Shown here in pieces: positions 59,259 through 64,000 of a stretch of DNA of 64,000 nucleotides. Origin of the DNA: Bacillus massilinigeriensis (lineage in GTDB: Bacteria; Bacillota; Bacilli; Bacillales; Cytobacillaceae); contig NZ_LT630004.1 of the NCBI RefSeq assembly GCF_900111815.1, forward strand, positions 114,443 to 178,442. Direction: 5' to 3'. Numbering within the stretch: position 1 is the first letter of the stretch; each line of letters begins with the position of its first letter. The notes beneath the pieces are model-generated. The model did not search any database, had not been told where the DNA came from, and saw only the letters and a list, made by a program, of their open reading frames with translations. A program made the position numbers and the translations under genes.

Positions 59259-59774
59259 ATGAGTAAGAAAATTGCCTGTGTCATTACAAACCTTTTCGAG
59301 GACTCGGAATATTTAGAGCCTTCAAGAGCATTTATGGAGGCCGGCCATGAAGTAGTTTCAATTGAAAAGGAAAAGGGCAAGGAAGTAACTGGTAAAAATG
59401 GAAAGGTAACAACAAAGGTTGATGCCGGAATTGATGAAGTCAATGCGGGAGATTTTGATGCGCTGTTTATTCCTGGAGGATTTTCACCTGACCAGCTGCG
59501 CGCGGATGACCGTTTTGTTGATTTTGCAAAAGCGTTCATGGATGCGAAAAAGCCAGTGTTCGCCATCTGCCATGGACCGCAGCTTCTCATCACTGCCAAG
59601 GCATTGGAAGGAAGAACAGCAACAGGATATCAATCCATTCGCGTCGATATGGAATATGCAGGCGTGAATTTTAAGGATGAAGCTGCTGTTGTATGCGGAA
59701 ACCAGCTTGTTACAAGCCGTACGCCGGAAGATATCCCGGCTTTCAACAGAGAAGCATTGAAACTGCTTCAATAG
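59259..59774 (+). CDS. yfkM: DJ-1/PfpI-family general stress protein (YfkM-like)
   Basis: A 171-residue protein of the DJ-1/PfpI superfamily, which includes deglycase/protease-like and glyoxalase-like enzymes that handle reactive carbonyl damage. The nucleophile-elbow cysteine C104 lies in FAICHGPQLL. The family acid is in the EDSEYLEP region near residue 15, and GNQLVTSRTPEDIPAFNREAL ends the fold. B. subtilis YfkM (general stress protein 18) is the closest known type. AAAGGGAGTGG before ATG 59259. Monocistronic with a terminator. Confidence 0.87.
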   Translation: MSKKIACVITNLFEDSEYLEPSRAFMEAGHEVVSIEKEKGKEVTGKNGKVTTKVDAGIDEVNAGDFDALFIPGGFSPDQLRADDRFVDFAKAFMDAKKPVFAICHGPQLLITAKALEGRTATGYQSIRVDMEYAGVNFKDEAAVVCGNQLVTSRTPEDIPAFNREALKLLQ

Positions 59775-59819
59775 TCTTCCTGCATGCAGTAATATCGTAT
59801 GGTAAAATAGAAAGTGTTA

Positions 59820-59853
59820 AGCCCTTTGCAGGCTTCTGCAAAGGGTTTTTTCC
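59820..59853 (+). terminator. Terminator after yfkM
   Basis: CCCTTTGCAG pairs perfectly with CTGCAAAGGG around a 4-base loop and ends in T6. Confidence 0.9.
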
Positions 59854-59939
59854 GTTTAAGCAAGTGCGGTTTTGAAAATACCGCATATATAAAATAGGGA
59901 ATCATAATTACGGAAATATTTTTTCGGGGAGATGGAATG

Positions 59940-60698
59940 ATGATTGTATTGAAATCAGCACGTGAAATCGAAAAAATGAAAGAAGCAGGAAAGCTGTTGG
60001 CTTCCATCCATAAAGAAATCCGCAATATGATCAATCCCGGTATTACGACATGGGAAATTGACCAGTTTGTGGACGGATATTTGAAAAAACACGGCGCGAC
60101 AGCGGAACAAAAAGGCTACAGAGGATATGAGTACGCGACTTGTGCAAGCATCAACGATGAAGTATGCCATGGTTTCCCACGCAAGAAACCGTTAAAATCA
60201 GGCGATATTGTGACAATTGATATGGTTGTCAACCTTAACGGGGCGCTTGCGGATTCCGCTTGGTCTTATGCAGTTGGCGACGTGACAGAAAAGACGCAAA
60301 GGCTCTTGGATGTAACGAAAGAAGCGTTGTATGAAGGAATTAAGGCATCCGTACCGGGGAATCGGATCGGCGACATTGGCCATGCGATTCAGACTTATGT
60401 GGAATCCAAGGGATTTTCAGTTGTGCGCGAATTCATTGGCCACGGCATTGGCGCTGTCATTCATGAAAAGCCCGATGTGCCGCATTTCGGCCTGCCGGGA
60501 AAAGGCGCCCGCATCAAGGAAGGCATGGTGTTCACGATTGAGCCGATGGTCAATATCGGGGAATGGCCTACGAAGATGGATGACAATGGCTGGACTGCCC
60601 GTACGGTGGACGGAACCTTGTCCGCGCAATACGAACATACCATTGCGATCACAAAAGACGGCCCAGTTATCTTGACAGACCAGGACGAAAATTCCTAA
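59940..60698 (+). CDS. map: Methionine aminopeptidase, type I
   Basis: Di-metal enzyme that removes the initiator methionine from nascent proteins. 252 residues. Metal ligands and active-site motifs are in the right order: ASINDEVCHGFP, GDIVTIDMVVNLNGALADSAWSY (Asp pair), FIGHGIGAVIHEKPDVPH (His), FTIEPMVNIG (Glu), and SAQYEHTIAI (Glu-His). Length and detail fit B. subtilis MapB (YflG), the second methionine aminopeptidase, rather than the map of the ribosomal-protein operon. ATGs at 59937 and 59940 are both possible behind GGGGAGATGG. Confidence 0.95.
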   Translation: MIVLKSAREIEKMKEAGKLLASIHKEIRNMINPGITTWEIDQFVDGYLKKHGATAEQKGYRGYEYATCASINDEVCHGFPRKKPLKSGDIVTIDMVVNLNGALADSAWSYAVGDVTEKTQRLLDVTKEALYEGIKASVPGNRIGDIGHAIQTYVESKGFSVVREFIGHGIGAVIHEKPDVPHFGLPGKGARIKEGMVFTIEPMVNIGEWPTKMDDNGWTARTVDGTLSAQYEHTIAITKDGPVILTDQDENS

Positions 60699-60711
60699 CA
60701 AGATCGTATAA

Positions 60712-60742
60712 GCATCAGACATCCATTCCCGATGTCTGATGC
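60712..60742. other. Perfect 12-bp hairpin after map
   Basis: GCATCAGACATC pairs perfectly with GATGTCTGATGC around a 7-base loop, 13 bases beyond the stop. No T-run follows, so it may protect the 3' end rather than terminate; the actual terminator may be the next hairpin. Confidence 0.7.
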
Positions 60743-60805
60743 GCTAACAATGGGGATATCGAGCTGAGAGCTCTCCCTTACAAAAAGATATAATTTATGA
60801 GATGA

Positions 60806-60839
60806 GCCATCCTGTTTAAAACATAGGATGGATTTTTTT
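60806..60839 (+). terminator. Second hairpin terminator after map
   Basis: CCATCCT pairs with AGGATGG and runs into T7. A TATAAT-like box at 60789-60794 lies just upstream, so this may instead end a very short transcript. Confidence 0.65.
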
Positions 60840-60904
60840 AAACGGTAATTGAAATATTTATGAATATTTTGTTATTATATGGTGATGTTCACTTAATAAA
60901 TGAT

Positions 60905-60937
60905 AAAAGCGTGGTAAAATATCACCACGCTTTTGTG
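60905..60937. terminator. Bidirectional terminator before yfkK
   Basis: AAAAGCGTGGT pairs perfectly with ACCACGCTTTT. It ends the leftward DUF1128 gene. Confidence 0.88.
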
Positions 60938-60948
60938 TTTTTGCTTTT

Positions 60949-61173
60949 TTATGCTTTTTTCAGGCTGCCGAGTTCTTCTACGATTGCCTGCATTTCATTG
61001 ATGCTGAAGTTGTCCTTTTTCATGATTAGCTCATAAATATCTTTCAACTCTTCATACATCTCTTCATCGAAGTGGGAAGACTTGATTGCCCCCATATTAA
61101 GTACATTCAGTTTTTCTTTAATTTTTTCAATCATGTATTCCACATTTTCAGGAGTTTTCTTCGATAAGTCCAT
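60949..61173 (-). CDS. yfkK: DUF1128 protein (YfkK-like)
   Basis: A 74-residue helical cytoplasmic protein of the DUF1128 family. The sequence starts [22 protein letters not shown] and continues with [40 protein letters not shown] helices. ATG 61173 is chosen; the ATG at 61182 directly abuts the AAAGG ribosome site. Function is unknown. It is divergent from yfkJ-yfkI-yfkH, the same neighbourhood as in B. subtilis. Confidence 0.87.
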   Translation of the reverse strand: MDLSKKTPENVEYMIEKIKEKLNVLNMGAIKSSHFDEEMYEELKDIYELIMKKDNFSINEMQAIVEELGSLKKA

Positions 61174-61390
61174 TCCAGTCATCCTTTCGCCATCCCAGCA
61201 AGATTTTTAGTAGGGCATTTTCCTGCAAAGCATTATAATGTAAATAGTGATAATGTTAACCTCATCTTTCCATGATAAAGTGCGATTGTCAATTGCAAAT
61301 TGTGCCTTGATGTACATACTGTAAAAAAAATTTGCCTGGGCTGCATGATGATACGAATATCGTGGAAAATGAGTGAAGAGGGGTGAAAGC

Positions 61391-61858
61391 ATGAAAAAAG
61401 TAATTTTTGTCTGCCTCGGGAACATTTGCCGTTCGCCTATGGCTGAAGCCATGTTCCGCGAGCTGGTCAGAAAAAAAGGACTGGAAGATAAGATTATCGT
61501 CGATTCGGCAGGAACGGGTAACTGGCATGAGGGGTGCCCGCCGCATGAAGGGACAAGAAAGATACTCGACACATACGGTGTTGACGGAGCAGGACTAATT
61601 GCAAGGCAAATAAGGAAACAGGATCTTGAGGACTTTGACTACATCATTGGTATGGATAGTGAGAACGTGAAGAATATTAAGAATCTGGGACGTCTGCCCG
61701 AAAGCGCGGTTGTCGCAAGACTTCTCGATTTCGTGGAGGACAGCAAAACAAAGGACGTCCCCGATCCGTACTTCACCGGAGATTTTAATGAAACGTACGA
61801 TCTTGTGAAACGAGGCTGCGAGGCATTGCTTCGGGAAGTGGAATCGAAACTGCAATAA
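61391..61858 (+). CDS. yfkJ: Low-molecular-weight protein-tyrosine phosphatase
   Basis: Cytosolic phosphatase of 155 residues with the P-loop VCLGNICRSP; nucleophile C8 and R14 form the C-x5-R motif. The general-acid aspartate is in VPDPYF. It is the counterpart of B. subtilis YfkJ, linked to stress resistance; its targets may be phosphotyrosine or phosphoarginine proteins, and YfkJ-type enzymes act on tyrosine. AGAGGGGTGAAAGC before ATG 61391. It is first gene of a three-gene unit with yfkI (23 bases later) and yfkH. Confidence 0.93.
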   Translation: MKKVIFVCLGNICRSPMAEAMFRELVRKKGLEDKIIVDSAGTGNWHEGCPPHEGTRKILDTYGVDGAGLIARQIRKQDLEDFDYIIGMDSENVKNIKNLGRLPESAVVARLLDFVEDSKTKDVPDPYFTGDFNETYDLVKRGCEALLREVESKLQ

Positions 61859-61881
61859 CTTTTTTCAAGGAGGAGGATATT

Positions 61882-62235
61882 ATGGCAAACTCAAGCAAAT
61901 TTTGGACATGGATGGGGATTGGCGCAGCAATCGGGGCAGGTTTAAGCTTATTTGACAAAAACACACGTGATGCTGTGAAGGATGACATGGTGAAAGTGAC
62001 TGGAACCGCGCTGTATATCGTCAGGAATCCAAAAGGCTTCGCGTATGATGTCAAAGCCTCTGTCAATCAGGTTCGGTCAGCAGTAGAGCAGGTTGCGGAC
62101 GATGTGGCATTCATCGCAGAAAAAGTCGATGAAATCAAAGAAGTTCCGCCGCAAGTAGCAGATATCATGAAAGAGACAAAAGAAGCACTAGGAAAGATCA
62201 ATTCAAAGGCAAACCTCTTTGAACAAGAGGTATAG
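61882..62235 (+). CDS. yfkI: YtxH-like membrane-anchored protein (YfkI-like)
   Basis: A 117-residue protein with one N-terminal hydrophobic segment (FWTWMGIGAAIGAGLSLF) followed by a long amphipathic helical region (TRDAVKDDMVKVTG; VNQVRSAVEQVADDVAFIAEKV; KETKEALGKINSK). It is the form of YtxH/DUF948-type envelope or stress proteins. AAGGAGGAGG before the ATG. It lies between the tyrosine phosphatase and the BrkB-like gene, in the order found for B. subtilis yfkJ-yfkI-yfkH. Function is unknown. Confidence 0.8.
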   Translation: MANSSKFWTWMGIGAAIGAGLSLFDKNTRDAVKDDMVKVTGTALYIVRNPKGFAYDVKASVNQVRSAVEQVADDVAFIAEKVDEIKEVPPQVADIMKETKEALGKINSKANLFEQEV

Positions 62236-62260
62236 TCTGTAGCGAGGGGAGCGAGGGAAA

Positions 62261-63079
62261 ATGGTGGTGAATCTTTCTTTTTTCCGGAGGATGTGGAGCA
62301 GGATCCAGGAGGATGAAGTCCCTGCGCTTGCTGCGCAATTGGCTTATTTCCTTCTTCTATCCCTGTTTCCGCTGCTCATTTTCCTCTTCTCCTTGCTTTC
62401 TTATTTGCCTTTCGAGAATCAAGATTTGCTTGCGTTTATCGGAAGCTATTTCCCTGCGGACACGGCGGATTTCATTCAAGGTAATCTAACGGTAGTAATG
62501 GGCAAGGATTTCACGATTTTGTCCTTTGGTGCTCTTGCTACGCTATGGACGGCATCGAAAGGAATCGATGCGGTCATCCGTGCATTCAATAAAGCTTACC
62601 GCGTCAAAGAGACGCGGTCGTACATAAAGGAACGCCTTATGTCAATGGTTGCGACTGTCGCAATGATTTTTGTCTTTCTCTTGGCATTAATGCTTCCGGT
62701 TTTCGGAAAGCATATTGGCGAAATCACCTTCGCGCATTTTGGAATGAAAAAAGAGTTCCTCGAAGGATGGAATACGCTAAGATGGCTTGTTAGTTTTTCC
62801 GTGTTGTTTCTTGTGTTCACGAATCTGTATTGGATTGCTCCGAATAAAAAGCTGACATGCATCAGCGTTGTTCCAGGTGCGTTATTTTCAACCGTCGGCT
62901 GGGTGTCCGCCTCATGGCTGTTCTCTTTCTATGTGGAGAACTACGGCCAGTACGCTGAGCTTTACGGAAAGATTGCCACCATCATCATCTTGCTGCTATG
63001 GCTTTATCTCACCGCCTACATCATCATTCTCGGCGGCGAAGTAAACGCCTATTTTAGCGAAAAGCAAGAAGGATGCTAA
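62261..63079 (+). CDS. yfkH: YihY/BrkB-family membrane protein (YfkH-like)
   Basis: A 272-residue integral membrane protein of the YihY/virulence factor BrkB family with six or seven transmembrane segments. Family landmarks are DEVPALAAQLAYFLLLSLFPLLIFL at the N-terminus, LWTASKGIDAVIRAFNKAYRV in the middle, and the C-terminal WLFSFYVENYGQYAELYGKIATIIILLLWLYLTAYIIILGGEVNA block spread over two helices. The family was once called RNase BN in error; its function is unknown. Third gene of the yfkJIH unit, with GAGGGA just before the ATG. Confidence 0.9.
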   Translation: MVVNLSFFRRMWSRIQEDEVPALAAQLAYFLLLSLFPLLIFLFSLLSYLPFENQDLLAFIGSYFPADTADFIQGNLTVVMGKDFTILSFGALATLWTASKGIDAVIRAFNKAYRVKETRSYIKERLMSMVATVAMIFVFLLALMLPVFGKHIGEITFAHFGMKKEFLEGWNTLRWLVSFSVLFLVFTNLYWIAPNKKLTCISVVPGALFSTVGWVSASWLFSFYVENYGQYAELYGKIATIIILLLWLYLTAYIIILGGEVNAYFSEKQEGC

Positions 63080-63213
63080 AGACGTTGGAACGTTTGGAGA
63101 CGATAGCCGCATAAAATTCGTAAAATTGTTCTGCTTTCCTTGTAATCTCAATGTTACCTTAACCTTTTTGTGGCCGTGACGCTAAATATGAAAAATCGTC
63201 GGGAGGATAAGAC

Positions 63214-63780
63214 ATGGTCAAGCACGATAGAAAGAGAAAAGTACTTTTAGATTTAGCAGTTTCTTTAGACGGATTTATCGAAGGTCCTAATGGAGAAACA
63301 GACTGGTGCATAATGGATTCTGATATGGACTTCAAAGGTTTCTTAAACAGAATTGATACGATTTTATATGGAAGAAAAAGTTACGATATATGGGGGAATT
63401 ATAACCCTGTAACTAAAGCGTCTGAAACAGAAAAAGAAATCTGGGAATTAGTCCATAGTAAGAAGAAATATGTATTTTCCAAAACACAAAAAGGCTCTAA
63501 GGATCATGTTACATTTATAAATGAAAATATTGTGGATGAAATAAGAGAATTAAAGAATAAGCCAGGCCGTGATATTTGGCTTTATGGCGGGGCAAGCCTA
63601 ATTACGGCTTTTGTAAATCTCGGGCTTGTCGATGAATTCAGATTATCCGTTCACCCTATCGTTTTAGGAGCAGGGAAACCACTGTTTATTGATATGAAGC
63701 AAAGGGTGAATCTGAAACTCGTTGAAAATAAAAGTTTTTCCTCCGGTGTCGTTCAACTGTGTTATCATCTTGAAGATTAG
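63214..63780 (+). CDS. Dihydrofolate reductase-like protein (RibD C-domain family)
   Basis: A 188-residue NADPH-binding protein of the DHFR-like / RibD C-terminal domain family (YwjB, YyaP type). The pattern is LLDLAVSLDGFIEGPNGETDW at the start, ILYGRKSYDIWGNY, KYVFSKTQKG, the nucleotide-binding IWLYGGASLITAFVNLGLVDEFRLSVHPIVLGAGKPLF, and a final strand ending CYHLED. These proteins are not true dihydrofolate reductases and no substrate is known. GGGAGGATAAGAC before the ATG. The gene is distinctly more AT-rich than the yfk genes before it, a sign of recent transfer or a different compositional segment. Confidence 0.85.
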   Translation: MVKHDRKRKVLLDLAVSLDGFIEGPNGETDWCIMDSDMDFKGFLNRIDTILYGRKSYDIWGNYNPVTKASETEKEIWELVHSKKKYVFSKTQKGSKDHVTFINENIVDEIRELKNKPGRDIWLYGGASLITAFVNLGLVDEFRLSVHPIVLGAGKPLFIDMKQRVNLKLVENKSFSSGVVQLCYHLED

Positions 63781-63828
63781 GACTGCTAAATTTCGTTGTG
63801 TGCTTATGAATGGGAAGGTTAGATAAAA

Positions 63829-64000
63829 TTGATACTAGTAAGTTCCTGTTTAGCTGGATTAGAGGTAAGATATAACGCTACTCATTGTTTAAACAATGAG
63901 ATAAGTCAATTGATAGAACAGAAAAAGGCAGTAGCTGTTTGTCCTGAATTACTTGGGGGTTTTTCTACACCAAGAGAACCTGCTGAAATAATTGGCGGTG
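63829..64000 (+). CDS. DUF523 protein, N-terminal part
   Basis: The first 57 codons of a gene cut by the window end. It starts MILVSSCLAGLEVRYNATHC and continues with VAVCPELLGGFSTPREPAEIIGG, which is the signature of the DUF523 (YbbK-like) family, with its conserved CLAG and CPE.LGG..TPR.P motifs. The cysteines suggest a redox or metal role; the function is unknown. TTG 63829 with GGGAAGG upstream is the only reasonable start. It is AT-rich like the gene before it. Confidence 0.85.
   Translation, partial: MILVSSCLAGLEVRYNATHCLNNEISQLIEQKKAVAVCPELLGGFSTPREPAEIIGG

Overview
The window reads as chromosomal DNA of a spore-forming low-to-mid GC Firmicute of the family Bacillaceae. Almost every gene has its clearest counterpart in Bacillus: sinI/sinR, tasA/tapA/sipW, the lia operon, inhA, cydAB, motAB, and many relatives of the B. 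subtilis yfk-yfl-yfm region (nagP/yflF, yflG map, yflL acylphosphatase, yflT, yfmL, yfkH-I-J-K, yfkM, yfkN). Ribosome binding sites are strong and purine-rich, TTG and GTG starts are common, and rho-independent terminators are easy to see. No rRNA, tRNA, phage or CRISPR array was found.

Layout. 0-5.4 kb: end of a YgbA_NO gene, GlcNAc PTS permease, AlkD-like repair protein, ChaB, ASCH protein, proC, DUF454. 5.4-8.7 kb: a biofilm-fibre locus, tasA-like / tapA / sipW / LPNTA-anchored TasA-like protein, preceded by four SinR-type boxes. 8.8-15.4 kb: SulP transporter, acyl-CoA synthetase, orphan histidine kinase, M20 peptidase. 15.6-22 kb: a yfkN-like nucleotidase whose second half is broken and partly inverted, a DUF3139 protein, and the secreted metalloprotease InhA. 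22-22.8 kb: a duplicated non-coding repeat block. 22.9-31 kb: yfmL helicase, HEPN-CBS protein, bioD-bioA-bioY with a BirA operator, a Cys/Met PLP enzyme, a SigB-type stress protein, a LysM-CAP protein. 31-35 kb: liaI-liaH-liaF-liaS-liaR. 35-47 kb: SpoVB-like flippase, DUF1284, a TrkA-C gene split by an IS1182-type element with visible target duplication, CorA, small proteins, YetJ-like channel, mscL, acylphosphatase, ampS, MFS pump. 47-54.7 kb: topB, NUDIX-GNAT fusion, a peroxiredoxin with UGA at its catalytic cysteine codon, cydAB. 55-59 kb: motAB, a YedF-type DsrE protein, a zinc-ribbon protein with SinR boxes, a c-di-GMP-I riboswitch directly in front of sinI, convergent sinR, and comFB. 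59-64 kb: yfkM, map, yfkK, yfkJ-I-H, and a more AT-rich end with a DHFR-like protein and a DUF523 protein.

The two most striking items are these. (1) The peroxiredoxin reading frame is intact except for an in-frame UGA exactly where the peroxidatic cysteine belongs. It is followed by a GC-rich hairpin with a GGUC loop at the spacing expected for a bacterial SECIS, so it is a candidate selenoprotein; a YedF-type protein, a family linked to selenium use, lies 5 kb away. (2) SinI, the anti-repressor of biofilm genes, appears to be under a c-di-GMP-I riboswitch, and sits beside sinR, a ComFB-family gene and a SinR-boxed zinc-ribbon gene. With the SinR-boxed tasA operon at 5.9 kb this suggests that c-di-GMP feeds directly into the SinI/SinR switch.

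The intergenic DNA carries two further layers: at least 16 copies of a GC-rich 22-bp REP-like element (core TGCCTGACCCCCGG), some in inverted pairs, and several arrays of short motifs spaced exactly 21 bp apart (TATCTACGGTAA type and TTATTGTCC type).
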